DNA of 64,000 bases, taken from Umezawaea tangerina. Lineage in GTDB: Bacteria; Actinomycetota; Actinomycetes; Mycobacteriales; Pseudonocardiaceae. Below, piece after piece: positions 35,358 to 44,212 of this stretch. The notes beneath the pieces are model-generated. The model saw nothing but the letters and a program-made list of their open reading frames with translations. It made no database searches and was not told where the DNA came from. Within the stretch, counting starts at the first letter, position 1, and each line of letters begins with the position of its first letter. The DNA is taken from positions 868,001-932,000 of the forward strand of contig NZ_PVTF01000001.1 of NCBI RefSeq assembly GCF_003002815.1. The letters run 5' to 3'. Made by a program: the position numbers and the translations under genes.

Positions 35358-36533
35358 ATGACCGCCGTGTCCCAGCGCGACCGCCGCCCCGGTCGCCGAC
35401 GTGCCCTGTCGATCGTGTCCGCGGTCGTGGCCAGCGGTCTGGCGGTCGCCGTCGCGGCACTCCCGTCCTCGGCCGACCCCGCGTCCTCGGCCGGGCGCGA
35501 CGGCGTGCAGCAGGGTCTGAACGCGCTGGTGCGCGACAACGGGTTCCCCGGCGCGCTCGCGACGGTGCGCGAGCGCGACGGGCGCGTCCGCGACTACACC
35601 GCGGGCGTCGGCGACCTGGCGACGAGGTCACCCGTCCCGGTGAACGGGCAGGTCCGCATCGCCAGCAACACCAAGGCGTTCGTGGCCACGGTGGTGCTGC
35701 AGCTCGTCGCCGAGGGCAAGGTCGCGCTGGACGTCCCCGTCGAGACCTACCTGCCCAACGTCGTGCGCGGCGAGGGCGTCGACGGGCGGGTGATCACCGT
35801 GCGCCAGCTGCTCCAGCACACCAGCGGGCTGGCCGACTACGACGAGATCGTGCAGGACGGCTACGCGGCCATCCAGCACCGCTACTTCGAGCCCCGCGAG
35901 ATCGTGGACATCGGCCTGGCCAAGCCCGCCCTGTTCCCGCCCGGTGGCGGGTGGTCCTACAGCAACACGAACTACGTGCTCACCGGTCTGCTGGTGCAGA
36001 AGGTGACCGGGCGCCCCGTCGGGGAGGAGATCACCCGCCGGGTGATCGACAAGGCGGGCCTGCGGCACACCTACTGGCCCGCCCAGGGCGACCAGTCGAT
36101 CCGCGAGGCGCACCCGCGGGGCTACTTCGGACTGCCCGGCGAACCGCTCGCCGACGTGACCGAGATGGACCCGTCGCTCGGGTGGGCCGCGGTCCAGCTG
36201 ATCTCCACCCCGCGCGACCTGGACGAGTTCTTCCGCGCGCTGGTCGGCGGGAAGCTGCTGCCGCCCGCGCAGCTGGAGGAGATGCGCAAGACCGTGGACG
36301 CGCCGGGGGCGAGCGTGCGGGGCGGGGAGCGGTACGGGCTGGGGCTGCAGACGTTCACGCTGAGCTGCGGCGGTGTCGCCTGGACCCACGGCGGCGACTC
36401 GCCGGGGTACGAGACCCGCAGCGCGCTGCTGCCCGACGGGCGGTCGGTGGTGGTGGCGGTGACGTCGCTGCCCACCACCCTGGAGGCGGCCCGGCACGTC
36501 GAGGAGTTCGTGGACGCGGCCATGTGCCGCTAG
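35358..36533 (+). CDS. exported serine hydrolase, beta-lactamase/D-Ala-D-Ala carboxypeptidase family
   Basis: A protein of 391 aa. A signal peptide with RRPGRRRALSIVSAVVASG and a cleavage region near SSADPAS is followed by a class C beta-lactamase fold. Ser in IASNTKAFVA (SxxK), Tyr in WSYSNTN (YxN) and HGG in AWTHGGDSPG (KTG equivalent) are in order. It may be a peptidase or esterase acting on cell-wall-like substrates. ATG 35358 has AAGGAG 7 nt upstream; a 26-codon extension is rejected. Confidence 0.9.
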   Translation: MTAVSQRDRRPGRRRALSIVSAVVASGLAVAVAALPSSADPASSAGRDGVQQGLNALVRDNGFPGALATVRERDGRVRDYTAGVGDLATRSPVPVNGQVRIASNTKAFVATVVLQLVAEGKVALDVPVETYLPNVVRGEGVDGRVITVRQLLQHTSGLADYDEIVQDGYAAIQHRYFEPREIVDIGLAKPALFPPGGGWSYSNTNYVLTGLLVQKVTGRPVGEEITRRVIDKAGLRHTYWPAQGDQSIREAHPRGYFGLPGEPLADVTEMDPSLGWAAVQLISTPRDLDEFFRALVGGKLLPPAQLEEMRKTVDAPGASVRGGERYGLGLQTFTLSCGGVAWTHGGDSPGYETRSALLPDGRSVVVAVTSLPTTLEAARHVEEFVDAAMCR

Positions 36534-36546
36534 CCGCGCACCCGAC

Positions 36547-36586
36547 GGCGAAGGCCCGGACACCGCCGCGTGTCCGGGCCTTCGCC
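36547..36586. terminator. perfect 17-bp hairpin, bidirectional terminator
   Basis: GGCGAAGGCCCGGACAC pairs with GTGTCCGGGCCTTCGCC around a 6-nt loop. It fills the space between the convergent genes ending at 36533 and 36589. The same GGCCCGGACAC core recurs after tRNA-Ala at 45123. Confidence 0.85.
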
Positions 36587-36588
36587 CG

Positions 36589-37206
36589 TCAGGAGGGCTC
36601 GACGCGCAGGCCGATGTCGAAACCGGCGCCGTTGCGCGCCACGCCCACCAGCAGGAGGCCCGCCCATTCGAGGGCGTGGGCCATCTCCAGTCCTCCCGCG
36701 TCGCGGGCCCGCATGCCCAGGCTCTCCAGGAACTCCGCGACACGGGCCTTCGCCTCGGCGTTGTCGCCCGCGAAGAACGCGTCCACGGGCTTGTCCTCGG
36801 CGAGGACGCCGCGGAAGATCGAGTTGAACGCCTTCACGACGTGTGCGCTCGCGGGGGCGGCGGCGGCGATCCGCTGGGTCACCGAGTCGCCCGCGGTGGT
36901 CACGAGCCCGCTCAGGTCGGCGTTGAACGGGTTGGTGATGTCGACGACGATCTTGCCCGCCAGCGCGTCGCCGTAGTGCGCGACCACGTCGACCGCGCCC
37001 GCGTGCAGGACGGCGATGACGACGATGTCACCCACGGGGCGCGCGCCGAACTCGCCGACGGTGGTCCCGTCGCCGATCCGGTCGGCGAGCGCCTTGGCCT
37101 TGGCGGTGTCGCGGCTCATGAGCTCGACGGTGTGGCCGTGCGCCGCGGCCCTGGTGCCGATGGTGGCGGCCATGTTGCCCGAGCCGATGATGCTGATGGT
37201 GCTCAT
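36589..37206 (-). CDS. NADPH-dependent F420 reductase-like protein
   Basis: A protein of 205 aa with an N-terminal NADP-binding loop STISIIGSGNMAATIGTRAA and later AVLHAGAVDVV and DITNPFN, as in F420-dependent NADP reductases and related Rossmann proteins. Actinomycetes make F420, so the reaction is plausible, but related proteins use other cofactors. ATG at 37206; it follows the SDR gene 85 bp downstream in the same direction and may be co-transcribed. Confidence 0.8.
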   Translation of the reverse strand: MSTISIIGSGNMAATIGTRAAAHGHTVELMSRDTAKAKALADRIGDGTTVGEFGARPVGDIVVIAVLHAGAVDVVAHYGDALAGKIVVDITNPFNADLSGLVTTAGDSVTQRIAAAAPASAHVVKAFNSIFRGVLAEDKPVDAFFAGDNAEAKARVAEFLESLGMRARDAGGLEMAHALEWAGLLLVGVARNGAGFDIGLRVEPS

Positions 37207-37291
37207 GACGTGTTCCTCCGTCGTGCTTGGTCGGTTTGGTCCTGGTGGCTGGTCTTGGTGACGGCGGCGGTGCCCGGATCGGGCGGCGCGG

Positions 37292-38026
37292 TCAGATCAC
37301 GGTGGAGCCGCCGTCGGCGACCAGCTCCATGCCGTTGACGTAGCTCGAGTCCTCCGAGGCGAGGAACAGCGCGGCCGACGCGATCTCCTCGGGGCGCCCC
37401 ATCTCCCGCCGCGGGATCACGGACTCGAACTGCGCCTTGAGCCGCGCGTCCATCACCTGCTCCAGGACCGGGGTGGCGACCTGGCCGGGGGTCAGCACGT
37501 TCACCCGGATCCTGCGGTCCCGCAGCTCGGACACCCACACCCGCGCGAAGGCGGGCAGCACCGCCTTGCTCGCCGCGTACACGCCCCAGGCGGGGTAGCC
37601 CCTCAGCGACGCGTTCGACCCGGTCATGATGATCGAGCCCCCGTCGTTGAGCAGCGGCAGCGCCTTCTGGACCGTGAACAGCGTGCCGCGCGCGTTCAAC
37701 GAGAAGGCGGTGTCGAACTCCTCCTCGGTGATCTCGCCGAGCTTGCCCTGCCCGCCCGTTCCGGCACTGGCCCACAGCACGTCGAGCGAGCCCTTCTCCT
37801 GCCGGACCGCCTCGAACAGGCGGTCCAGGTCGTCGAGGTCGGCCGCGTCGCCCTGCACGCCGGTCACGTTCCGGCCGACCAGCCTCACGGCCTCGTCCAG
37901 TGCGTCCTTCCGACGGCCCGAGATGAAGACGTGGGCTCCCTCGTCGACGAACAGCTTCGCGCCTGCCAGCGCCATCCCGCTCGTCGCGCCCGTGATCACC
38001 GCGACCTTGCCATCGAGCTTTCCCAC
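37292..38026 (-). CDS. short-chain dehydrogenase/reductase
   Basis: A protein of 244 aa, classical SDR. The cofactor motif is VAVITGATSGMALAGAKLF (TGxxxGxA variant), catalytic Ser in SIIMTGSNASLRG, and YAASK supplies Tyr and Lys. ISGRRKDAL suggests NADP preference. It ends VADGGSTVI. GTG 38026 has GGAG upstream; a 13-codon extension to ATG 38065 would run into the operator repeats and is rejected. It is divergent from a TetR gene. Confidence 0.9.
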   Translation of the reverse strand: MGKLDGKVAVITGATSGMALAGAKLFVDEGAHVFISGRRKDALDEAVRLVGRNVTGVQGDAADLDDLDRLFEAVRQEKGSLDVLWASAGTGGQGKLGEITEEEFDTAFSLNARGTLFTVQKALPLLNDGGSIIMTGSNASLRGYPAWGVYAASKAVLPAFARVWVSELRDRRIRVNVLTPGQVATPVLEQVMDARLKAQFESVIPRREMGRPEEIASAALFLASEDSSYVNGMELVADGGSTVI

Positions 38027-38056
38027 GACTGCTCCGTCCACCCGTTGTGCCGATGT

Positions 38057-38130
38057 TATGTACACCGATCTGAGTACCTAACGTAGCCAACAGTCGTGCG
38101 GGGTGCAAGCTATGCACACCGACCCGTACC
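38057..38130. promoter_or_regulatory. two TetR operator candidates
   Basis: TATGTACACCGATCTGAGTA-CC (38057-38078) and TATGCACACCGACCC-GTACC (38111-38130) are direct copies about 54 bp apart in the SDR/TetR divergent gap. The second copy also overlaps a GTGCA...TGCAC inverted repeat. They are the likely binding sites by which the TetR protein controls its own gene and the SDR gene. Confidence 0.6.
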
Positions 38131-38150
38131 CAAGGGGGTAGGCTGCGGGT

Positions 38151-38747
38151 GTGACGGAGTTGGAGAAGGGGCCGCGCGGTCTGCGCCGGGGCAGGGGCGC
38201 GCGCGAGCGCATCCTCAGCGCGTCGCAGCAGCTGTTCCGCGACCAGGGCATCAACTGCACCGGCATGGACCAGCTCTGCGCGGTGGCCGAGGTGTCGAAG
38301 CGGACGCTCTACCAGCACTTCTCCGGCAAGGACGAGCTGATCGCCGAAGGCCTGCGCCGGTTCGACCCCGAGATCCTGCCCGAGGTGTTCGACCGCGCCG
38401 ACCTCACGCCCCGCGAGCGGTTGCTCGCCGCGTTCGACGTGCACTCACCCCTGTGCCCGTTCATCGCGGCCGCCGTCGAGATCCCCGACCCCGGCCACCC
38501 GGCGCGCGTCCTCGCCCGCGACTACAAGGTGGGCTTCGCCGCCCGATTCACCGACACGGCCCGCGAGGCGGGCGCCACCGACCCCGAACAGCTCGGCGAA
38601 CAGCTCGCCCTGCTCCTGGACGGCGCCTCCGCGCGCAGCCGGGTCCTGAACGCCGACGCCTTCACCACCGCGGCCGCCATCGCCACCGTCCTCGTCGACA
38701 ACGCCCTTCCCGCGGCGGCAGGCGCAGTCGAGCACCCGGGCCGCTGA
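38151..38747 (+). CDS. TetR-family transcriptional regulator
   Basis: A protein of 198 aa. The N-terminal helix-turn-helix runs from ARERILSASQQLFRDQGINC through MDQLCAVAEVSKRTLYQHF (about 17-60). The C-terminal ligand-binding region contains LLDGASARSRV. It likely represses the divergent SDR gene, to be relieved by a small molecule. GTG at 38151. Confidence 0.9.
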   Translation: MTELEKGPRGLRRGRGARERILSASQQLFRDQGINCTGMDQLCAVAEVSKRTLYQHFSGKDELIAEGLRRFDPEILPEVFDRADLTPRERLLAAFDVHSPLCPFIAAAVEIPDPGHPARVLARDYKVGFAARFTDTAREAGATDPEQLGEQLALLLDGASARSRVLNADAFTTAAAIATVLVDNALPAAAGAVEHPGR

Positions 38748-38923
38748 CAGGTACGCGTTCTTCGGGACGTGGGAACAGCGGGAAGCCGGCCCGCGGCGGC
38801 CGAGTTCCGCTACGACGCACGGTGACACTCACGTGCGGAGCTTGACGATCGAGCCGGCGCTCCGAGCTGGGAACCGCCTTACCGGACAAGGCATCCAGCG
38901 CTGCGCAGCGGCAGGCACCCGGA

Positions 38924-39010
38924 CCGGGCATCGGTTTGTGCCAACAGGGCATCCATGGGCCGGACCGGGGCTGCGGGGCCGGGCATCGGCGTGTGCCGAC
39001 AAGGACATCC
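38924..39010. repeat. two ~31-bp imperfect repeats in a non-coding gap
   Basis: The gap 38748-39118 (371 bp) has no convincing gene. It carries two copies of a sequence beginning CCGGGCATCGG and ending CAAGG-CATCC type (38924-38954 and 38979-39010), with a shortened third version GGACAAGGCATCC near 38884. Composition is as high in GC as the genes around it. Function is unknown. Confidence 0.55.
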
Positions 39011-39118
39011 GCGCGCCGCGGGCCGGATCGAGGCATCGCGGCCGGGGCGGACGGTCTCCGGCTCCGCCGCCGGCCAGTGCCAGGAGGACCTGACCGGCGG
39101 CGGAGCACGGGGGAGGGA

Positions 39119-39559
39119 CTAGTCGCGGCGCATCGGGGCCATGGGGTCCTGGGGGCCGCGGGGGCGCTGCTGGGACTGGGCGGCGAGCAGGTCGCGGATC
39201 TCCTTGAGGAGCTCGGTGTCGGTGGGCTCGGAAGGACCGGCTTCCTTGCCGCGCTCACGCCGTTCCTTGATCTTGTTCATCGGCAGCACCAGGATGAAGT
39301 AGACGACGGCCGCGACGATCGCGAAGTTGATGACGGCGGTGATGATCGCGCCGAAGTCCATCACGGTCTTCTCGTTGGCGGAGTTGAGCTGGACCGCCAG
39401 CCCGTCGACGTTGCTGCCGCCGAACAACGCGATGATCGGGTTGATGAAGTTCGACGTGAACGCGGTGACGATGGCGGTGAAGGCGGCGCCGATGACCACG
39501 GCGACGGCCAGGTCGATGACGTTGCCGCGCATCAGGAAGTCCTTGAAGCCCTTGATCAC
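39119..39559 (-). CDS. mscL: large-conductance mechanosensitive channel
   Basis: A protein of 146 aa. It begins VIKGFKDFLMRGNVIDLAVAV, continues GAAFTAIVTAFTSNFINPII (TM1) and has TM2 around FGAIITAVINFAIVAAVVYF; the cytosolic tail has EIRDLLAAQ. Pentameric MscL opens under membrane tension to release solutes. GTG 39559 with GAGGAG upstream is used; an 18-codon extension is rejected. Confidence 0.95.
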   Translation of the reverse strand: MIKGFKDFLMRGNVIDLAVAVVIGAAFTAIVTAFTSNFINPIIALFGGSNVDGLAVQLNSANEKTVMDFGAIITAVINFAIVAAVVYFILVLPMNKIKERRERGKEAGPSEPTDTELLKEIRDLLAAQSQQRPRGPQDPMAPMRRD

Positions 39560-39593
39560 ACCAAGCTCCTCGAGATATGGGGGACGGGCAGGG

Positions 39594-40127
39594 TTAGCGG
39601 AGGGTAACCGCAAGCGGGTGGTCCAGTGACACCGCCGCTATCCGCGTCGCATTCTTCCTGCTCAGCCCCAACACCACGAGTCGGTCGGGTTTCGCCTCGT
39701 GCACGGCGAGCACGGCCGCGCCCTCGGCCAGCAGTTCGGCGTCCGGACCGATGACGTCGACCCGCCCGCCGGTGCGCAGCAGCCCCGCGACACCCGCGTC
39801 GGCCAGGCGGACGGCGACCGACGCGGCGTCCGGGTCGGCGCCCGTCAGCCGCACGTCGGTGATCGGCTCGCCGGACCTGGCCGCGCCGGTGAGCGCCTGG
39901 CCGACGGCGGCCTCCACGGACTCCAGCACCCCCGACGGGCGGTCGGCGAGCGGCACGACCCGCAGGTCGGCCGCCGTCAGCGCGACACCGGGCGGGAGGT
40001 CGCGCGCGGCGACGACGGCGGTCGGCGTCGAGGTGGGCCAGAGGGCGAGACCGGCGGCGAGCAGGGCCAGCAGGCAGGCCACGACCTGGCGCGGCCTGGG
40101 AGCGCGGGGCGGGAGGCGGAAGGGCAT
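39594..40127 (-). CDS. SAF-domain protein (CpaB/RcpC-like)
   Basis: A protein of 177 aa with one N-terminal TM helix (VVACLLALLAAGLALWP) and an external SAF domain (VVAARDLPPGVALTAADLRV). SAF domains occur in pilus assembly factors (CpaB) and sugar-binding proteins. No pilus genes lie nearby. It is 34 bp upstream of mscL on the same strand, so the two may be co-transcribed. Confidence 0.8.
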   Translation of the reverse strand: MPFRLPPRAPRPRQVVACLLALLAAGLALWPTSTPTAVVAARDLPPGVALTAADLRVVPLADRPSGVLESVEAAVGQALTGAARSGEPITDVRLTGADPDAASVAVRLADAGVAGLLRTGGRVDVIGPDAELLAEGAAVLAVHEAKPDRLVVLGLSRKNATRIAAVSLDHPLAVTLR

Positions 40128-40169
40128 GACCCGACGTTAGGGCTGATCAACGCCGGTCGACAGCACGAA

Positions 40170-40195
40170 CCCCCGAGCTGTGGACAACTCGGGGG
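40170..40195 (-). terminator. hairpin after the FmdB gene
   Basis: CCCCCGAG and CTCGGGGG form an 8-bp stem with a 10-nt loop in the 86-bp gap between the FmdB-type gene and the SAF gene, on the exit side of the former. It probably ends or weakens its transcript. Confidence 0.55.
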
Positions 40196-40213
40196 CCTGT
40201 GGACAACTTCAGG

Positions 40214-40537
40214 TCAGGAGGCGGCCTTCGCGGGCGTGCTCGCCGGGGTGCTGCTGGTGGTGGTCGTCGTCGAGGACGACTTGGACTCGCCCTTCGACTC
40301 GCCACCACCGCTGCTCGCGGCCGGGGCGGCGGCGGGCGCCGGGGTCGTCGAACCGGAGCCGGAACGGCTGTCGGTGCGGTAGAAGCCGCTGCCCTTGAAC
40401 ACGACGCCCACGTTGCCGTAGAGCTTGCGGAGCCTGCCGTGGCACTCCGGGCACTCGGTCAGCGCGGAGTCGGTGAACGTCTGCACCGCGTCGAACCGGT
40501 GGTCGCACTCGGTGCAGGCGTACTGGTAGGTCGGCAC
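40214..40537 (-). CDS. FmdB-family zinc-ribbon protein
   Basis: A protein of 107 aa. The first 45 residues form a zinc ribbon with two CxxC pairs (YACTECDHRF and ALTECPECHGRL). The rest is a low-complexity tail rich in Ser, Thr, Pro and Ala, with a Lys/Glu stretch. FmdB proteins are common, with no clear function. GTG 40537 has GGAGGG upstream and precedes the zinc ribbon directly. Confidence 0.9.
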   Translation of the reverse strand: MPTYQYACTECDHRFDAVQTFTDSALTECPECHGRLRKLYGNVGVVFKGSGFYRTDSRSGSGSTTPAPAAAPAASSGGGESKGESKSSSTTTTTSSTPASTPAKAAS

Positions 40538-40637
40538 TTGCCCTCCACGAGCTGGTAGTTGGCACTCGGGCATGACGAGTGCCAATACTGCATGATGCGC
40601 CGGCAGGGGTCCGGGGCGCAAACAACTCGGTCCAACG

Positions 40638-41222
40638 TCACACCAGGCGCAGACCGGTGGGCGTCAGGACGGCCGTCATCCGGACGTCGTGCGGCTCCGC
40701 GGGCAGCTCGTCGACCACTTCGGCGTCCCTGACGACCGCGACCAGCGGTGCGTTCGCCAGCGGCAGCGACCGGTCGTAGTGCCCGCCGCCCTTGCCGAGC
40801 CGGGTGCCGCGACCGTCCACCGCCAGCGCCGGGACCAGCACCAACGCCGCCTCGGCGAGCGCCGACGCCCCCAACGGGGCGCCCGTGGGCTCGCGCAGCC
40901 CGTGCGGGCCCGGTCGCAGAGCGTGTTCACCCGTGTACTCGGCCCAGTCGAGTGGTGCCGCGCCGACCACGATCGGCAGCAGCACCCGCAACCCGGCCGC
41001 CCGCAGCACGTCCAGCAGCTCGACGGACCCCGGTTCCGACCCGACGGCGAGGTACGCGCACACCGTTCCACCAGCGGGTACGCCGAACGCGGCGACCACG
41101 TCCAGCACCCCGGCGGCGAGCGCGGCCGCGTCGAGGGCCCGCTCGGCCGCCGGAACGGCCCTGCGAGCGGCCAGCAACCGCCCGCGCTCCCCGTTCTTCC
41201 GTTCGAGCTGATCGGACGTCAT
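40638..41222 (-). CDS. 5-formyltetrahydrofolate cyclo-ligase
   Basis: A protein of 194 aa. The family loop is GRGTRLGKGGGHYDRSL, binding ATP and folate phosphate; the N-terminus has a basic RLLAARRAVP. It converts 5-formyl-THF to methenyl-THF with ATP. ATG 41222 is in frame 24 codons into the longest frame, and it alone leaves room for the divergent galU promoter. Confidence 0.9.
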   Translation of the reverse strand: MTSDQLERKNGERGRLLAARRAVPAAERALDAAALAAGVLDVVAAFGVPAGGTVCAYLAVGSEPGSVELLDVLRAAGLRVLLPIVVGAAPLDWAEYTGEHALRPGPHGLREPTGAPLGASALAEAALVLVPALAVDGRGTRLGKGGGHYDRSLPLANAPLVAVVRDAEVVDELPAEPHDVRMTAVLTPTGLRLV

Positions 41223-41260
41223 GCGAGGTAACCCTAGGTGCGCCACTACGCTCGTGACCC

Positions 41261-42154
41261 ATGAGCTCGAAGAGCGCCTTCCGCACCGCAATCGTGCCCG
41301 CAGCCGGTCTCGGGACCCGCTTCCTGCCTACGACCAAGGCGGTGCCCAAGGAGTTGCTGCCGGTCGTGGACACCCCCGGCATCGAGTACGTCGCCGCCGA
41401 GGCCGCCGAGGCGGGCGCGACCAAGCTGGTCATCGTCACCTCCCCCGGCAAGGACGCCGTCGCCGAGTACTTCCGCCCCCAGCCCGAGCTGGAGGCGACC
41501 CTCGAGGGCCGCGGCAAGCACGAGCTGGCCGCCAAGGTCCGCCGCGCCGAGAACCTCTTCGAGACCGTCGAGACCGCGATCCAGGAGCAGGCGCTCGGCC
41601 TCGGCCACGCCGTCGGCTGCGCCGAGGGCAACCTGACCGGCGAGGACGAGGCCGTCGCCGTCCTGCTGCCCGACGACCTCGTGCTGCCCAACGGCGCCCT
41701 CACCGAGATGGCCGCCGTCCGCGAGAAGCACGGCGGCACGGTGCTCTGCGCGTTCGACATCCCGCGCGAGCAGATCTCCGCCTACGGCGTGTTCGACGTC
41801 CGCGACACCGACCAGGACGACGTGAAGCAGGTCGTCGGCATGGTCGAGAAGCCCTCCTCCGAGGAGGCGCCGTCGACGTTCGCCGCGGCGGGCCGGTACC
41901 TGCTCGATCGGGCGATCTTCGACGCGCTCAAGCGCATCACGCCGGGCGCCGGCGGGGAGCTCCAGCTCACGGATGCCATTGCCCTGCTCATCTCCGAGGG
42001 ACACCCGGTCCACATCGTCGTGCACCGCGGCGAGCGACACGACCTGGGCAATCCGGGGGGATTCCTCCGCGCTGCGGTTGACTTCGCCCTGAAGCACCCC
42101 GACTACGGGCCCGAGCTCGGGGAGTGGTTGCGGGGACGCCTCGACAACTCTTGA
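41261..42154 (+). CDS. galU: UTP-glucose-1-phosphate uridylyltransferase
   Basis: A protein of 297 aa. It makes UDP-glucose. The nucleotide loop is AAGLGTRFLPTTKAVPKELL (about 13-32), and the sugar site includes EKPSSEEAPS. In actinobacteria galU is followed by glp, a RimJ-type gene and glpR, exactly as here. The gap to Glp is only 13 bp. Confidence 0.96.
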   Translation: MSSKSAFRTAIVPAAGLGTRFLPTTKAVPKELLPVVDTPGIEYVAAEAAEAGATKLVIVTSPGKDAVAEYFRPQPELEATLEGRGKHELAAKVRRAENLFETVETAIQEQALGLGHAVGCAEGNLTGEDEAVAVLLPDDLVLPNGALTEMAAVREKHGGTVLCAFDIPREQISAYGVFDVRDTDQDDVKQVVGMVEKPSSEEAPSTFAAAGRYLLDRAIFDALKRITPGAGGELQLTDAIALLISEGHPVHIVVHRGERHDLGNPGGFLRAAVDFALKHPDYGPELGEWLRGRLDNS

Positions 42155-42167
42155 GCGGGGTCTAACG

Positions 42168-43391
42168 ATGAGGTCAGTGGACGAGCAGCTCGCCAGGGTG
42201 ATCGCGGCCGCCGTGCGGCCCGCCCCGGTGCGGGTCGCGATCTCCGAGTCGCAGGGGCTGCTCTGCGCGGAGGAAGTCGTCGCGGAACGCGCGTTGCCCG
42301 GTTTCGACCAGGCCGCCGTCGACGGCTACGCGGTGCGCAGCGTGGACGTGCAGGGCGCGGGCGAACACCCCGTGCAGCTGCCCGTGGTCGGCGAGATCCC
42401 GGCCGGGTCGCGGCAGCCCAGACGGCTGCAACCCGGCCAGGCGGTCCGGGTCGCGACCGGCGCGCCGCTGCCGACACTGGCCGACGCCGTCGTCCCGCTC
42501 GGCTACACCGACGGCCACCAGGCCAAGGTGACCGTGCAGCGCCCGGTGCCCTCCGCCGCGTTCGTCCGCCGCACCGGCGAGGACGTGCAGACCGGCGACA
42601 TCGCGGTCCGCCGCGGCGCGTCCATCGGCTCGGCCCAGGTCGGCCTGCTGGCCGCGGTGGGGCGCAACAAGGTCCTCGTCCACCCGCGCCCCCGGGTGTC
42701 GGTGGTGTCGGTCGGCGAGGAGCTGGTCGACGTCGACCGCACCCCCGGCCAGGGCCAGGTCTACGACGTGAACTCCTACGCGCTCGCCGCCGCCGCCCGC
42801 GACGCGGGCGCCGAGGTCAGCCGGGTCGGCATCCAGTCCGCCGACCCGCGACGGCTGCGCGAGGTCGTCGAAGGACGGCTGCTGCTCTCGGAGATCGTGG
42901 TCGTGGCGGGCGGCGTCGGCGGCGTGGTCGGCGACGAGGTGCGCGCCGCGCTGGCCGACCTCGGCGACCTCGACGTCACCCGCGTCGCCATGCACCCCGG
43001 CTCCGCGCAGGGCTTCGGACGGCTCGGCCCCGACGCCGTGCCCACGTTCCTGCTGCCCGCGAACCCGATGAGCGCGCTGGTCGTGTTCGAGGTCCTGGTC
43101 CGACCGCTGATCAGGGCCGCCCTCGGCAAGCGCAACCCCTACCGCCGGGCGGTCGCGGCCCGGCTGCTGTCGCCGCTCACGTCGACCAAGGGCCGCCGCG
43201 GCTTCCTGCGCGGCCAGCTCCTGCGCGACGCCGAGAACGGCGAGTACCTGGTGCAGCCCCTCGGCACGTCCGGCTCGCACCTGCTGGCGTCGCTGGCCGA
43301 GGCCAACTGCCTGATCATGCTGGACGAGGACGTGACGGACGTGGCAGTAGGCGAGGAAGTGCTGGTCAGCTTCCTCGCCCAGCGCGGATGA
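42168..43391 (+). CDS. glp: gephyrin-like protein Glp (MoeA family)
   Basis: A protein of 407 aa of the MoeA/gephyrin fold. FDQAAVDGYAVRS and VVAGGVGGVVGDEVRAAL mark the two halves; the standard GGVS and DGYA active-site residues are altered, as in Glp. In corynebacteria Glp works with the membrane receptor GlpR in division and polar growth, apart from molybdenum cofactor synthesis. The gene order galU-glp-RimJ-glpR supports this assignment. Its stop overlaps the acetyltransferase ATG. Confidence 0.87.
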   Translation: MRSVDEQLARVIAAAVRPAPVRVAISESQGLLCAEEVVAERALPGFDQAAVDGYAVRSVDVQGAGEHPVQLPVVGEIPAGSRQPRRLQPGQAVRVATGAPLPTLADAVVPLGYTDGHQAKVTVQRPVPSAAFVRRTGEDVQTGDIAVRRGASIGSAQVGLLAAVGRNKVLVHPRPRVSVVSVGEELVDVDRTPGQGQVYDVNSYALAAAARDAGAEVSRVGIQSADPRRLREVVEGRLLLSEIVVVAGGVGGVVGDEVRAALADLGDLDVTRVAMHPGSAQGFGRLGPDAVPTFLLPANPMSALVVFEVLVRPLIRAALGKRNPYRRAVAARLLSPLTSTKGRRGFLRGQLLRDAENGEYLVQPLGTSGSHLLASLAEANCLIMLDEDVTDVAVGEEVLVSFLAQRG

Positions 43392-44050
43392 GCGCCTCGT
43401 TCCACCTGGAGTCGAGCAGGCACCCCGGCTGGCCGGCCAAGCTCGGCCCGCTGCGGGTGCCCGCGGGCGTGGTCGCGCTGCGCCCGCCGAAGCTGCTGGA
43501 CGGCGGCGCGTGGAGCCGCATCCGGCTCCGCGACCGGGCGTACCTGGAGAACTGGGAGCCCACCGCGACCGACGGCTGGCACGACCGCAACTCCGTCCTC
43601 TCCTGGCCCGCCCAGTGGTCGTCCCTGCGGTCGCTGGCCCGCCGCGGCCAGGCACTGCCGTTCGTGATCACCGTCGACGGCGAGCTGGCGGGCCAGATCA
43701 CCGTCGGCAACATCGTCCGCGGCTCGCTGCGCTCCGCGTGGGTCGGCTACTGGGTCGCCGCAGACCGCGCCCGCGGCGGTGTCGCGACCGCCGCGGTGGC
43801 CCTGGTCGTCGACCACTGCTTCGGCGAGGCGGGCCTGCACCGCCTGGAAGCCACCGTGCGGCCGGAGAACACCGCCAGCCTGCGCGTTCTCGGCAAGGCC
43901 GGGTTCCGCGAGGAGGGGCTGTTCCAGCGCTACCTCGACGTCGCCCACGCCTGGCGCGACCACTACTGCTACGCGATGACGAGCGAGGAGGCCTCCCCGG
44001 AAGGCCTAGTCCGCCGTTTGGTCGCGCGCGGTCACGCCCAAATCCCTTGA
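43388..44050 (+). CDS. RimJ/RimL-type GNAT N-acetyltransferase
   Basis: A protein of 220 aa. The GNAT core includes VGYWVAADRARGGVATAAVAL (acetyl-CoA loop) and AVRPENTASLRVLGKAGFREEG-like TVRPENTASLRVLGKAGFRE. RimJ-like enzymes acetylate protein N-termini; the substrate in this cluster is unknown. ATG at 43388 overlaps the Glp stop. Confidence 0.9.
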   Translation: MSASFHLESSRHPGWPAKLGPLRVPAGVVALRPPKLLDGGAWSRIRLRDRAYLENWEPTATDGWHDRNSVLSWPAQWSSLRSLARRGQALPFVITVDGELAGQITVGNIVRGSLRSAWVGYWVAADRARGGVATAAVALVVDHCFGEAGLHRLEATVRPENTASLRVLGKAGFREEGLFQRYLDVAHAWRDHYCYAMTSEEASPEGLVRRLVARGHAQIP

Positions 44051-44212
44051 GCACAGCGTCCGACTGCCGTAAAGGGCTCACCCGAAAGTGGGTGATAAAG
44101 CACACCTTCGTACGTACGGCACCCGGCGAGCCTCCGACACAGGTGTGACTGTTGTGACTAGCGTTGCGAACGCACGACGCGTTCCGCTTGCTGGCAGGGG
44201 GAGGTGACGGGG

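Noticed and set aside
38662-39258. Open frames in the TetR-mscL gap
   Set aside because: They cover the mscL gene or repeats antisense, with Arg/Pro-rich shadow composition.
42168-43391. Assignment as a true MoeA molybdenum insertase
   Set aside because: Active-site loops are altered and the gene lies in the galU-RimJ-glpR block, which fits Glp better.
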